A DNA stretch of 54,035 nt from UASB124 sp964446935 (GCA_964446935.1 CAYUQI010000007.1:1-54035); one strand, 5' to 3'. Shown: positions 17,381 through 25,788, counted from the stretch's first letter. The notes: a model not told the origin generated them from the letters alone. Numbers and translations: made by a program.

Positions 17381-18850
17381 TTACAACACCTCTGCTGCCA
17401 GTTTTGCCAGTTCACTTCGTTCACTTGTTTCTAAAAATACCGATCCGAAGAGTGGGGATTCTTTTAATTTTTCAGTTGTTACGGTTAATCCATTACTACT
17501 AAAGTCCAGATATGGGGAATCGATTTGATAAGGATCGCCTGCTAAAATAACCTTTGTGCCTTCACCGGCGCGACTGACAATTGTTTTTACTTCGTGAGGT
17601 GTAAGGTTCTGTACTTCATCAATAAAAACGAATTGAAATGGAATTGATCGGCCACGCATGTAGGTGATGGCCTCAAGGCTGATAATGCCCTGTTGCTGAA
17701 GCCGTTCTACAATATGTGTCTCGCCACGATGCATGCGTTGTTGCTGTTGTTCAATCTCTTCCATTTGTTGTTGATGATGTCTTCCTCGTTTTTCTCTCTT
17801 TTTTCCAAAGCCAAGATATTCTTCAGTGCCCCGAAGCATTTGGCTTGAAATGAATTCAAGATTATCGTGGACCGGCTGCATCCAATAATGAAGTTTTTCC
17901 TGAATATCGCCCGGTAAGTATCCAATGTCAGCACCAAGCGCGACCACTGGGCGTGCGACGAGTAATTTGCGATATGTATGTTCGTACGCAACCTTATAGA
18001 GACCTGCAAGTAATGCTAGAAACGTTTTACCGGTACCAGCTGGTCCAACAAGGGAGATAAGTTTGACATTATCATCCATTAAAAGATCGAGCGACATAAG
18101 TTGTTGCGGATTTTTTGCGCCAAAGATGTGCAGGAGGGTGATTGGTTCAACTTCTTTAAAGTGGCCATCCCTCAAATGCCGGAACAAGCGAAAACCTTGT
18201 TGCTTATTTTCACTTTCAAGTAATAGGAATTGATTAGGCCATAAACGTTTGTCTTTGAGCATTGCTGGAATTTTGTCCGGTGTTGTTGAGAATAAGTCTC
18301 GTGAGGGGAGTTGCAATCGAACCCACCCCTTGTAAAAACTATCATAGAGTACGGTACCTTTAAGATAGTCTTCGGCTTCAAGCCCAAGGGCATCTGCTTT
18401 GATGCGAACGTTGATATCTTTGGTAACCAGCGTAACTTTGTTGCCTTCTTTCATTAAGTTATCAACGGTTTGTAAAATGACATTATCTTTAACATCATGA
18501 ATGCTACGGCTTAAAAGTGAGGGAAGGGTGATTTCGGGTGGGGTTCTGTACACTTTGAGAATTGAGCCTTCAGTATCATGTTCAAGAGGAACGCCGTCTG
18601 CTAAGTGTCCCTTTCTTCGTAATGCATCAAGATGACGAATTGCTTCGCGAACATTGTGTCCCTTTTCGCCGCCCTCCTTTTTAAACGTATCAAGTTCCTC
18701 AAGGACAATGAAGGGGATTCCGATAACAACCCCTTTAAATGAAAAAAGGGAATTTACGTCGTGAATTAAGACGTTGGTGTCAAGAATGAAAATACGATTG
18801 GCTCGGAACCCTACATTTTTTGGTTGCTCTTGGTTTTTTGATTCTTCCAT
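17381..18850 (-). CDS. PhoH2-type protein: PIN domain fused to PhoH ATPase
   Basis: About 489 residues. The N-terminal PIN ribonuclease-like domain opens with RIFILDTNVLIHDVNSLFSF (the first acidic residue sits in LDTN) and continues with EELD and TKDINVRIKADALG. The C-terminal PhoH ATPase has the P-loop VGPAGTGKTFLALLA and a Walker B region FVFIDEVQNLTPHEVKTI, then ILAGDPYQID. Proteins of this build (PhoH2, YlaK) are RNA helicase/ribonucleases. A Gln/His-rich insert (about 345-375) separates the two ATPase motifs. Start 18850 is chosen for AGGAGG 4 bases upstream; an ATG at 18874 would add eight residues. No partner antitoxin gene is seen, so it is probably a housekeeping RNA enzyme. Confidence 0.92.
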   Translation of the reverse strand: MEESKNQEQPKNVGFRANRIFILDTNVLIHDVNSLFSFKGVVIGIPFIVLEELDTFKKEGGEKGHNVREAIRHLDALRRKGHLADGVPLEHDTEGSILKVYRTPPEITLPSLLSRSIHDVKDNVILQTVDNLMKEGNKVTLVTKDINVRIKADALGLEAEDYLKGTVLYDSFYKGWVRLQLPSRDLFSTTPDKIPAMLKDKRLWPNQFLLLESENKQQGFRLFRHLRDGHFKEVEPITLLHIFGAKNPQQLMSLDLLMDDNVKLISLVGPAGTGKTFLALLAGLYKVAYEHTYRKLLVARPVVALGADIGYLPGDIQEKLHYWMQPVHDNLEFISSQMLRGTEEYLGFGKKREKRGRHHQQQMEEIEQQQQRMHRGETHIVERLQQQGIISLEAITYMRGRSIPFQFVFIDEVQNLTPHEVKTIVSRAGEGTKVILAGDPYQIDSPYLDFSSNGLTVTTEKLKESPLFGSVFLETSERSELAKLAAEVL

Positions 18851-18899
18851 TGCTCCTCCTTGTACTTGTATCATTATGTGTATAAGGGGTATGCCTTTT

Positions 18900-18976
18900 T
18901 GTCATCCTGAATTTATTTCAGGATCCATTCTTACAGTTTGTCGAAACGTGGATGCTGAAACGAGTTCAGCATGACA
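18900..18976. repeat. Composite palindromic repeat (REP/BIME-like), copy 1
   Basis: A 77-base element bounded by inverted ends TGTCAT (18900-18905) and ATGACA (18971-18976). Inside are two palindromes: CCTGAATTTATTTCAGG (18906-18922) and GCTGAAACGAGTTCAGC (18954-18970). It lies between divergent phoH and thrS. A related palindrome occurs at 52213-52236. Similar CCTGAA...TTCAGG elements are scattered in many bacterial genomes, probably moved in trans. Confidence 0.7.
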
Positions 18977-19086
18977 AAAAGTTGAACCCTACCTTCTCAT
19001 GCTTTATTTGTCGGTTCATAGCCTATCATTTCGTATCTTGTGTGTGCAAGAAATATGAGCTTTTGTTGATAAATTTATTGGGTCGG

Positions 19087-19114
19087 TTGATTAGTTGCCT
19101 GCTTTTGTTATAGT
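19087..19114 (+). promoter_or_regulatory. Candidate promoter of the thrS leader
   Basis: TTGATT at 19087-19092 and TATAGT at 19109-19114 are 16 bases apart. Transcription would start near 19120, leaving about 230 bases of leader before thrS. Confidence 0.5.
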
Positions 19115-19152
19115 GTCCTTATGTTTGTTGTATTTACTCAAAGGAGCCTGAC

Positions 19153-19248
19153 ATGGCCTATGGCAATCATGCCTATATAATTCAAAATTGTTCTCTCTTT
19201 CAGAACTCCTTGATCAATCGAACTACAACGGCCGGCAAGGCCTTGTAA
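19153..19248 (+). CDS. Candidate leader peptide upstream of thrS (31 residues)
   Basis: ATG at 19153 is preceded by AAAGGAG with a 6-base gap, a better ribosome site than most genes here have. The frame encodes 31 residues and stops at TAA 19246-19248, about 100 bases before thrS. Residues 24-26 are three consecutive threonines encoded by three different codons (ACT, ACA, ACG). The hairpin at 19225-19246 uses the second and third of these codons as part of its left arm. Three threonines in a row just before the threonyl-tRNA synthetase gene is what a ribosome-stalling attenuation leader would look like. Seen: promoter, ribosome site, Thr run, hairpin. Inferred: regulation. It could be a chance short frame. 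Confidence 0.45.
   Translation: MAYGNHAYIIQNCSLFQNSLINRTTTAGKAL
19225..19246 (+). promoter_or_regulatory. Hairpin overlapping the Thr codons of the thrS leader
   Basis: ACAA and GGCC (19225-19228 and 19230-19233, one bulged C) pair with GGCC and TTGT (19239-19246) across a GGCAA loop. A ribosome waiting at the Thr codons would cover the left arm. What follows is A/T-rich but not a clean T-run, so the switch, if real, could act on translation or RNA stability. Confidence 0.35.
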
Positions 19249-19349
19249 TCATATTTATTTCTAAAAAATATCTTTTTTGTTTTGTTAGTAATGTAAAAAA
19301 ATTGTATAACAGCATGCTTGTACATTGATTTGTTTTTGAAAGGATTAGC

Positions 19350-21077
19350 ATGGCAGCTAAAGAGCCTGTTGCACACGATAACCATCTGCATAATCTCCGA
19401 CATTCTGCCGCGCATCTTCTTGCGCAGGCGGTACTTGAGTTACATCCTGACACTATTATTACCATTGGGCCAGTAACCGAGGCTGGTTTCTTTTATGATT
19501 TTTTACCAACAAAAAATTTCAAAGAAGAAGATTTAGGAATTATTGAAGCGAAGATGCATGAAATTGCAAAACGTAATGATAAAATTATTCATAAAACTGC
19601 AACAAAAGCAGAAGCGCTTGAAATGTACAAAGACAATCGTTTTAAGCGAGAAATTATAGAAGATCAGATTAAGGACGATACGGTTAGCTTGTTCTGCCAA
19701 GGTAACTTTTGCGATTTGTGCAAAGGTGGTCACGTTGCTTCAACCGGTGAGATTAAATACTTTAAGCTTACCAACATTTCTGGGGCTTATTGGCGTGCAG
19801 ATCGCCAGGGGACAGCATTACAACGTATTAGTGGTGTATGTTTTGCAACCCAAAAAGAACTTGATGCGCATCTTCAATTTCTTGAAGATGTACAAAAATA
19901 TGACCACCGAAAATTGGGCAAACAATTGGATCTCTTTTCATTTAATGATGTTGCTGCTGGTTTTCCTTTTTTTCACTCAAAAGGGTTGGTTATTTATAAT
20001 AAATTAATTGAATATGCTCGTCATATTTTGAAAGATGATTATAAAGAAATAAAAACTCCTATTATTATGCATGAGTCTTTATGGAAAACATCAGGTCATT
20101 ATGATCACTACAAAGAAAATATGTATTTTACGAAAATTGACGAACAAGAGTATTGTATTAAGCCGATGAATTGTCCTGGCGGCGTTTTAATGTATAAAGA
20201 GAAGCCTCGTTCATATAGGGAGCTCCCACTGAGGTTGTCTGAATTTGGGCTTGTTCACAGACATGAATTGTCTGGTGTTTTGCACGGTCTTTTTAGAGTT
20301 CGTGCTTTTACTCAGGATGATGCACATGTTTATTGTACTCCCGAGCAATTGGAATCAGAGATTTTAAAGCTTATTAATTTGGCCCAAGCGGTGTACAAAA
20401 AGTTTGATTTTGAAAAAGTTAAAATGTTTGTTGCAACAAAGCCAGAAAAAGCTATGGGGGATGATGCTTTATGGCAAAAGGCAACACAAGCGCTTGAAAA
20501 TGCATTAAAACAGCAAGGTATCCCCTACGATATTGATCAAGGTGGTGGCGCTTTCTATGGTCCTAAAATTGACATGAAGATTGAAGACAATATGGGGCGA
20601 GAATGGCAGTGTGGTACCGTTCAAGTTGATTTCTTCTTGCCACAGAATTTTGAGTTGAAATATATTGCTTCAGATCAATCTAAACAAACACCAATTATGT
20701 TACACAGAGTTCTTTATGGATCAATGGAGAGATTTATTGGAATTCTTACCGAACATTATAAGGGGAAGTTTCCGTTCTGGATTGCTCCCGTACAAGTGAG
20801 AGTTTTGACCATAACTGATTCAGAAAAAGAATATGCTCTAAATGTTTATCAAAAATTATTGGCACATAATATACGCATTGAATTTGATGAATCGGGCGAT
20901 CAAATTTCAGCAAAGATTCGTAAGGCTCAAACTGATAAAATTCCGTGGATGATAGTAATTGGGCAAAAAGAGGTTGCTCAAAATACCGTTACCCTACGTC
21001 ACGCCGATGGCAAGCAAGAATTTGGTGTTAGCCTTGATGCGTTGGTCAACCGTGCAGAAGAATTGAATAAGTTCTAA
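19350..21077 (+). CDS. thrS: Threonyl-tRNA synthetase, short form without TGS domain
   Basis: Charges tRNA-Thr. 575 residues against about 640 in the E. coli type: the first 60 or so residues (TGS domain) are missing, and the protein opens in the editing domain with HSAAH (the HxxxH pair) followed by CDLCKGGHV. The class II catalytic core has MNCPGG (zinc Cys), TQDDAHVYC (zinc His), the motif 2 loop around FRVRAFTQDD, and HRVLYGSMERFIGILTEHYKG (motif 3 and the last zinc His). The anticodon-binding domain is complete to the end. AAAGGA sits 5 bases before the ATG at 19350 and no TGS-coding sequence lies upstream in frame. A terminator-like hairpin follows at 21092. Confidence 0.95.
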   Translation: MAAKEPVAHDNHLHNLRHSAAHLLAQAVLELHPDTIITIGPVTEAGFFYDFLPTKNFKEEDLGIIEAKMHEIAKRNDKIIHKTATKAEALEMYKDNRFKREIIEDQIKDDTVSLFCQGNFCDLCKGGHVASTGEIKYFKLTNISGAYWRADRQGTALQRISGVCFATQKELDAHLQFLEDVQKYDHRKLGKQLDLFSFNDVAAGFPFFHSKGLVIYNKLIEYARHILKDDYKEIKTPIIMHESLWKTSGHYDHYKENMYFTKIDEQEYCIKPMNCPGGVLMYKEKPRSYRELPLRLSEFGLVHRHELSGVLHGLFRVRAFTQDDAHVYCTPEQLESEILKLINLAQAVYKKFDFEKVKMFVATKPEKAMGDDALWQKATQALENALKQQGIPYDIDQGGGAFYGPKIDMKIEDNMGREWQCGTVQVDFFLPQNFELKYIASDQSKQTPIMLHRVLYGSMERFIGILTEHYKGKFPFWIAPVQVRVLTITDSEKEYALNVYQKLLAHNIRIEFDESGDQISAKIRKAQTDKIPWMIVIGQKEVAQNTVTLRHADGKQEFGVSLDALVNRAEELNKF

Positions 21078-21091
21078 ATACCCAATTTGTT

Positions 21092-21132
21092 GAGAGGGGA
21101 TTCCGACCCCTCTCATAATTCATAATTTTTTT
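21092..21132 (+). terminator. Terminator of thrS
   Basis: An 8-base perfect stem GAGAGGGG/CCCCTCTC (21092-21099 and 21107-21114) with a 7-base loop; a T-run comes after about 11 A/T-rich bases. Moderately convincing. Confidence 0.65.
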
Positions 21133-21184
21133 ACCATCTTTGCATAATTGTGTACACTTTCCCTAGTTTGTACGTGATTTATAG

Positions 21185-21213
21185 TTGACAGCAGGATAAA
21201 CGTTTTTTATAGG
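21185..21213 (+). promoter_or_regulatory. Candidate promoter for 21224-22497
   Basis: TTGACA at 21185-21190, a 17-base spacer, then TATAGG at 21208-21213. The -10 ends only 10 bases before the ATG at 21224, so the leader would be very short or the true start a little later. Confidence 0.45.
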
Positions 21214-21223
21214 GGAGTTATCT

Positions 21224-21910
21224 ATGATGAAGTTTGGTGGAATTGTCCTGGGGAGTGTGGGGGTGTTTATACACGTTGCCTCGCTGTGTGGTATGAAAAG
21301 TACCACCGGCCTTGATGATTACAATGGCGATGTTGTTATACAGATGCAGCAGTTATCATACGATTCCTATATTAAGCAAGAAACGCATACATTAGATTTA
21401 TCAGTCAAGCCATTAAGCCTTGATGAAATTAAACAAACGAGTGCTTTGTTGATTGAAGCAATCAATGCCAACGATATTAAGTGTTTAAAAATAGCTCCAA
21501 ACATTTCTGAACAAGATGAAATAGTTGCTTTTCAGTGGCTTGGCGAGGTCTTGCGTATAGGATGTGGGTGCAAATCAACCTTGAAGGAAATACTTATCAT
21601 ACCAGGAGGGCACAATACAAAGGGTTGGATGAATGACTTGTTTTCTTACGTGTGGACAAACTTTTCTACATTGTTTGAAAAAGTGCAGAACGATGGTGGT
21701 GTTGATGAACAACTTTTAAAATATTTTGAAGGGGCGAAAACGGTTAAGATTGGTGGTAATTCACATGTGCTTGTTCCTATGACGAAAACAGAGATACAGA
21801 CACAAACATCAAAAAAATGGACCGTGATATCATCGATTATTACAGGCGTAGTTTCAATTGGTTTGACTATTGCGGGCGAATGTTTGGTTGCATATATTAA
21901 ATCTTTATGA
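21224..21910 (+). CDS. Exported or membrane-anchored protein, unknown
   Basis: 228 residues. The N-terminus (MMKFGGIVLGSVGVFIHVASLCG) is a signal peptide or anchor. A globular middle follows with no motif I recognise; one stretch (LLIEAINANDIKCLKI) could be a leucine-rich or ankyrin-like helix pair. The C-terminus has a hydrophobic segment (VISSIITGVVSIGLTIAGECLVAYI) ending in KSL, so the protein may be anchored at its C-terminus. GGGGAG lies 8 bases upstream of the ATG. The ankyrin gene follows after 11 bases, so the two are probably co-transcribed and may act together. Function unknown. Confidence 0.75.
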   Translation: MMKFGGIVLGSVGVFIHVASLCGMKSTTGLDDYNGDVVIQMQQLSYDSYIKQETHTLDLSVKPLSLDEIKQTSALLIEAINANDIKCLKIAPNISEQDEIVAFQWLGEVLRIGCGCKSTLKEILIIPGGHNTKGWMNDLFSYVWTNFSTLFEKVQNDGGVDEQLLKYFEGAKTVKIGGNSHVLVPMTKTEIQTQTSKKWTVISSIITGVVSIGLTIAGECLVAYIKSL

Positions 21911-21921
21911 AGTGATTAACG

Positions 21922-22497
21922 ATGAAGCACTATGTATTGATTTTTTTTCTTCTTGTTACGAGTTTGCGTATTCTTGTGGCTGCGGAGCCACATAATGATA
22001 TAGGGGGTGATCCCTCTCCTCATTCAATATGGGAGGATGATTCATCTTTATTAAACTACCACGGAATGTGCACAGATTTAAAAGAAGGTGAAACGCCACT
22101 TCATAGGGCAGCCGAAAAGGGAGATCTTATTCTCTTACGAATTGCACTTTATTATAATAAGCTTGCTATTAATCAGAAAGACGCAGATGGCAATACCCCA
22201 TTGCATAAAGCTGTTTTTCATCAACATTGGGATTGTGCCAATGAATTATTACGGAATGGAGCATTGGTTAATGAAAAAGGTAATTTTGGTTATACGGCAT
22301 TGCACCTTGTAGCAATTTATGGTGAAGCAGTAGGGGCTGCGTTATTGTTGTTTTACAATGCTAATAAACATATAAAAGATGACGACCAATATGAACCGCG
22401 CGAGTATGTTCTCTCCATCCATAAGGATATCCTTTCTTTTTTTGATGGTGGACTTCCTACAGACGTTGTACAAGAACTAAAAAAACGATTTTTGTAA
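21922..22497 (+). CDS. Secreted ankyrin-repeat protein
   Basis: 191 residues. Signal peptide 1-20 (cleavage near ILVAAEP). Three ankyrin units are visible: GETPLHRAAEKGDLILLRIALYY; DGNTPLHKAVFHQHWDCANELLRNGA; and GYTALHLVAIYGEAVGAALLLFY, each starting with the TPLH or TALH turn. A fourth, degraded unit may follow. Ankyrin repeats bind proteins, and exported ankyrin proteins are typical effectors of intracellular bacteria; the effector role here is inference. A terminator follows at 22533. Confidence 0.88.
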   Translation: MKHYVLIFFLLVTSLRILVAAEPHNDIGGDPSPHSIWEDDSSLLNYHGMCTDLKEGETPLHRAAEKGDLILLRIALYYNKLAINQKDADGNTPLHKAVFHQHWDCANELLRNGALVNEKGNFGYTALHLVAIYGEAVGAALLLFYNANKHIKDDDQYEPREYVLSIHKDILSFFDGGLPTDVVQELKKRFL

Positions 22498-22532
22498 GTT
22501 CTCAACGTTTGTTATTTGTTTTGATACAAAAG

Positions 22533-22565
22533 AAAAGAGCCAGGTGTTTCAACCTGGCTCTTTTT
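22533..22565. terminator. Bidirectional terminator, copy 1 of a repeated hairpin
   Basis: A 13-base perfect stem AAAAGAGCCAGGT/ACCTGGCTCTTTT (22533-22545 and 22552-22564) with a 6-base loop, followed by T. It lies between the convergent ankyrin gene and the 851-residue gene and can serve both. The stem is almost the same as at 25315-25346. Confidence 0.9.
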
Positions 22566-22599
22566 GCGATTATGTGTTTTTTGTACTATGTATGATTTA

Positions 22600-25155
22600 T
22601 TAATTGTTGTTAGCCAATCGGCTTTGCTGCGTTTCATGAAAACAGGCGTGAATACAGATGTCGGTGCTTGGATCAACAATAAAGACGTAAGCCCCTAAGT
22701 GACGCCATTTTTCTGGCGTATTTTGATACAATTGTATCAGAGGTTGATTGTTGGCAAGTTTATATCCAATAAATTTATTGTTAGGTATTAATGTTGCAGG
22801 GATAATGAGCGCGTATTGGTCTTTGATTAGATACAATTGATGTTCAAAATTATGATGAACGCCTGCAGTTGTGGCAATAGTTTTGCCGCACACAAAATAC
22901 CCGAAACTTAAGAATCTTTTTATATGAGTAGATATCTTGTGAAATTTATCTTGTTTGTAAGAAGGGCCGTTTATTTTTTGCGTGATACTTGAAGTGTCAT
23001 ATAATGATTGAGTTGGGGATGTTTTTGCTCGATATATGACAACGGTCACGCTGTCATTTTTAAATGCACAAGGGTCAAGCGTTTGCTTGATGATGGCATA
23101 GTTATCATCCTCGCTAACAATCTCATCAAAGTTAAAATAGTTGTAGAGATTGTTGATGGCGCTGGTTATTTCTTGATTATTTTCATCAAATTTTTCTTGC
23201 GTAGTTTCGTTGGCGCTATAGCGGGGAGGTGTTGATGATGAGCCTGCATCTGATTTTTTTTCTTTTCTTGGTGCTTCAACAGACTTTTGTTGTTTCTCTT
23301 TTTTGGGCGCATCAATAGGTTTCTGTTTTTTTTGTGGTTGCTTGTGTTTGGGTGTGTAGGGCTTTAGTAGTTTTTTGCAATAATCGCTCCAATCATCGTG
23401 TGCTTGAGGTGTTGCAGATTCCTTTGCTTGCTGAAGTTCGTTTATCCGTGTTTGGACCATGGAGGCATAATGTTCAATGAGGCTTAAAAGACGACTGGTT
23501 GGGAGTGGTAGAATGAATCCATCCTTTTGAATCTGCGAAACAGTTCCAGGGTTACTGAGTGATGGTTCATTGGACTCAAATTTAGCCCTCCGATTAAAGT
23601 ATTCCCATATATCTAAAGAAAGTATTGATGTAAGTTCAGCGTCATCTTCAATGGTGTGGCTGAGTGCTACATGCGCAGCATTAGTTTCTTGCATTTGATT
23701 CAATGTTGGAACAATCCAACAGCTGAATTCATGCATTTGCGTGTAAAATTTTTTAAAAGAGAGATGATACGTACATATATCACTGAGTTTTTGTAGTGTC
23801 GTAAGATTTTTTGATGATGTGAGCATTCGATGGATGATAAAAATATCATGTGGCAGCTTTTGGTTTGCATCTTCGGTTAGTTGAGGCAGTGTGACTGTTG
23901 TTTGTTGATATATTTTGCAGAGCTTATTGTATGTTGAAGCATAAAGGTTTTTAATGACGTGAGCTTTAATATAAGCCCTTACTAAAGATGAGCCAAAACA
24001 ATCAAGTGTAAGATTGTTTACTTGGTAGAGGTTTTTCCATGCTTGTTTGATTAAAGCAAATGAATAAACCATGGTATTAATGATAGGAAACAATATTGGG
24101 TGACCATTTAATAGAGCTATTGATGAATATGGTGTTTTTGCACAAATTTTTGATGAAGTTTGATCACTGGTAGACATATGTTTTTTATGCCATATCGTTG
24201 ATAATATTTCGTTTGAGCATACTTCAAGTGGTTGTATTAAATTTTGTTTAAAAAGATCACCAGACGATTGCGCTTCCTGTGGTGTCATTATTTTTGTAAA
24301 AATTGATGTTTCTAATGATGTTTGCTTTTTTTGCGCATTTGCTACTAGGTTTGCTCTATTGATGATAGTTTGGATTGTTTGTATTAAATACGTGAATGAT
24401 AGATGCGTTGAGGTTGTTGCGACGCCTTTTTTCTTATGTTTTTTTTGCGGCTTTTGAGTTTGAATATTCTGGGGGAGTGGATGGGCAAGTGCTTTTTCAA
24501 TATCTTGTTTATGTTCTTGCAGGTAGGTTTGTAATTCTTTAAGCTGATCACCGACAATAGAAATTGTATCATAAAAAGCAATGGTAACGTCTTTTAGCTC
24601 TCTACGTGTTTTCAGGAAAAGTTGATAGTTGTTAAAGGTGAATAGAGAATGTTTGCTAATGGTGGTATCTAGTTCATTAAGATAGTGTTGGGCTTGTTGG
24701 CTCAGGTGGTCATATATGCGATTGTGAACATCAAAAAGATGTATAATTGGTTGATCCCATTCGATTGAATCGTTTTCCGTTTGTTCTCCTAAAATTTCAC
24801 CAAAAAATCCTTCAAATAGTTGTTCGCGTACATAGATTATCTTCATTATTTGTCCAATATCTTCTATAGAAAGCATTATTGATGATGAGAGAGCATTTGA
24901 GGAATTGGTTGTTTGGTTGGGTGATACGGCAAGAAGAGTAGTTGTTGGGGCTGAGCTTGGCAGCGAGATTGATGTGGGGGATTGTGGTGGACTTGATAGT
25001 GTAGGTGCAGACAGATTGCTTGGTTCCAATGGTGATGTAGCAGATGATGATGTTGGATCGGATGTTTCTGTTGCATCTGATTGCATTGCTACGAGTGTGA
25101 AAAGGTGTGATAACAAAATGAAGATGAGATACAGTTTTTTAAAATGAAATTTCAT
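22600..25155 (-). CDS. Large secreted protein, unknown
   Basis: 851 residues. The signal peptide ends near LVAMQS. Residues about 25-92 are a Ser/Pro/Thr-rich, probably disordered stretch. A long helical region follows (about 95-590) with several heptad-like segments, then a Lys/Pro-rich linker (about 605-665: KHKQPQKKQKPIDAPKKEK and similar). The C-terminal globular part (about 680-851) contains VTVVIYRAKT, CGKTIATTAGVHHNFEHQLYLI and YVFIVDPSTD, which look like one alpha/beta domain, but I cannot name it. No catalytic motif is recognised. The layout (signal, disordered, helical, basic linker, C-terminal domain) would fit an effector, but that is inference. Confidence 0.8.
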   Translation of the reverse strand: MKFHFKKLYLIFILLSHLFTLVAMQSDATETSDPTSSSATSPLEPSNLSAPTLSSPPQSPTSISLPSSAPTTTLLAVSPNQTTNSSNALSSSIMLSIEDIGQIMKIIYVREQLFEGFFGEILGEQTENDSIEWDQPIIHLFDVHNRIYDHLSQQAQHYLNELDTTISKHSLFTFNNYQLFLKTRRELKDVTIAFYDTISIVGDQLKELQTYLQEHKQDIEKALAHPLPQNIQTQKPQKKHKKKGVATTSTHLSFTYLIQTIQTIINRANLVANAQKKQTSLETSIFTKIMTPQEAQSSGDLFKQNLIQPLEVCSNEILSTIWHKKHMSTSDQTSSKICAKTPYSSIALLNGHPILFPIINTMVYSFALIKQAWKNLYQVNNLTLDCFGSSLVRAYIKAHVIKNLYASTYNKLCKIYQQTTVTLPQLTEDANQKLPHDIFIIHRMLTSSKNLTTLQKLSDICTYHLSFKKFYTQMHEFSCWIVPTLNQMQETNAAHVALSHTIEDDAELTSILSLDIWEYFNRRAKFESNEPSLSNPGTVSQIQKDGFILPLPTSRLLSLIEHYASMVQTRINELQQAKESATPQAHDDWSDYCKKLLKPYTPKHKQPQKKQKPIDAPKKEKQQKSVEAPRKEKKSDAGSSSTPPRYSANETTQEKFDENNQEITSAINNLYNYFNFDEIVSEDDNYAIIKQTLDPCAFKNDSVTVVIYRAKTSPTQSLYDTSSITQKINGPSYKQDKFHKISTHIKRFLSFGYFVCGKTIATTAGVHHNFEHQLYLIKDQYALIIPATLIPNNKFIGYKLANNQPLIQLYQNTPEKWRHLGAYVFIVDPSTDICIHACFHETQQSRLANNN

Positions 25156-25314
25156 AATAAAATCTCCACGAGGTAAATCATTATAAGCTTAAGGATTAAT
25201 TGGACTAAATACTCTTTATTTTATTATATATTTGTAATTTTGCAAAAAGGGGCTTAAAAGCGCGGAGATCGATAATTTTTTGTAAAAAAGAGGAGAAAAT
25301 GATTAAAACAAAAG

Positions 25315-25346
25315 AAAAGAGCCAGGTGTTAACACCTGGCTCTTTT
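25315..25346 (-). terminator. Terminator of the RNA-binding protein gene, copy 2 of a repeated hairpin
   Basis: A 14-base perfect stem AAAAGAGCCAGGTG/CACCTGGCTCTTTT (25315-25328 and 25333-25346) with a TTAA loop. On the minus strand it follows the gene ending at 25366. It shares core and flank (CAAAAGAAAAGAGCCAGGTGTT) with the hairpin at 22533. Confidence 0.88.
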
Positions 25347-25365
25347 CTTTGACTAGTAAGTTTGA

Positions 25366-25725
25366 TTAGCGATTGAAGCGATCGTCACGGCCGCCAAATC
25401 TGCTGCCGCCATTACCGCCACGAGGGCCACCAAAACCACCACGGCTACCGCCGCCTGGACGACGATTAAAACCGCCTGTGCGTTCTTGTGGTGGACGAGC
25501 TTCGCTGACACGTAATTTTTGTCCGCCAAAATCGGCACCATTCAAGGCATCGATAGAAGCTTGTGCTCCTGCATCTTCCATTTCAACAAAACCAAAGCCA
25601 CGTGATTGACCTGTGAACTTGTCTTTGATGATGCGTGCAGATGTGACGGCACCATATGAAGCGAAAAGATCATTTAATTCTTGTTCGGTTGTTTGTGCGG
25701 CAAGATTGCCAACATATATTTTCAT
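25366..25725 (-). CDS. RNA-binding protein: one RRM plus Arg/Gly-rich tail
   Basis: 119 residues. One RRM (residues 1-80) with RNP2 IYVGNL near the start and RNP1 RGFGFVEM in the middle, then SIDALNG and LRVSEARP. Residues 85-119 are an RGG-type tail (GGSRGGFGGPRGGNGG). Small RRM-RGG proteins of this build occur in cyanobacteria and several other bacteria, where they bind single-stranded RNA, often in cold response. No signal peptide, so it is cytoplasmic. It has its own terminator at 25315 and a dyad in its promoter region at 25772-25788. Confidence 0.93.
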   Translation of the reverse strand: MKIYVGNLAAQTTEQELNDLFASYGAVTSARIIKDKFTGQSRGFGFVEMEDAGAQASIDALNGADFGGQKLRVSEARPPQERTGGFNRRPGGGSRGGFGGPRGGNGGSRFGGRDDRFNR

Positions 25726-25761
25726 TCAAAAATCCTTATATCAAAATATCTATCTATATAC

Positions 25762-25788
25762 ACTATACTTTTGCTTAATAGTTAAGCA
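25762..25788 (-). promoter_or_regulatory. Promoter and dyad upstream of the RNA-binding protein gene
   Basis: On the minus strand TATAGT (25767-25762) is a likely -10. A 7-base inverted repeat TGCTTAA-TAG-TTAAGCA (25772-25788) lies where spacer and -35 would be, as an operator would. The rest of 25789-26007 shows no gene or structure I can support. Confidence 0.4.

Noticed and set aside
25373..25540. G/C-rich repeats in the RRM gene as a CRISPR or minisatellite
   Set aside because: They are codons of the Arg/Gly-rich tail; no spacer pattern.
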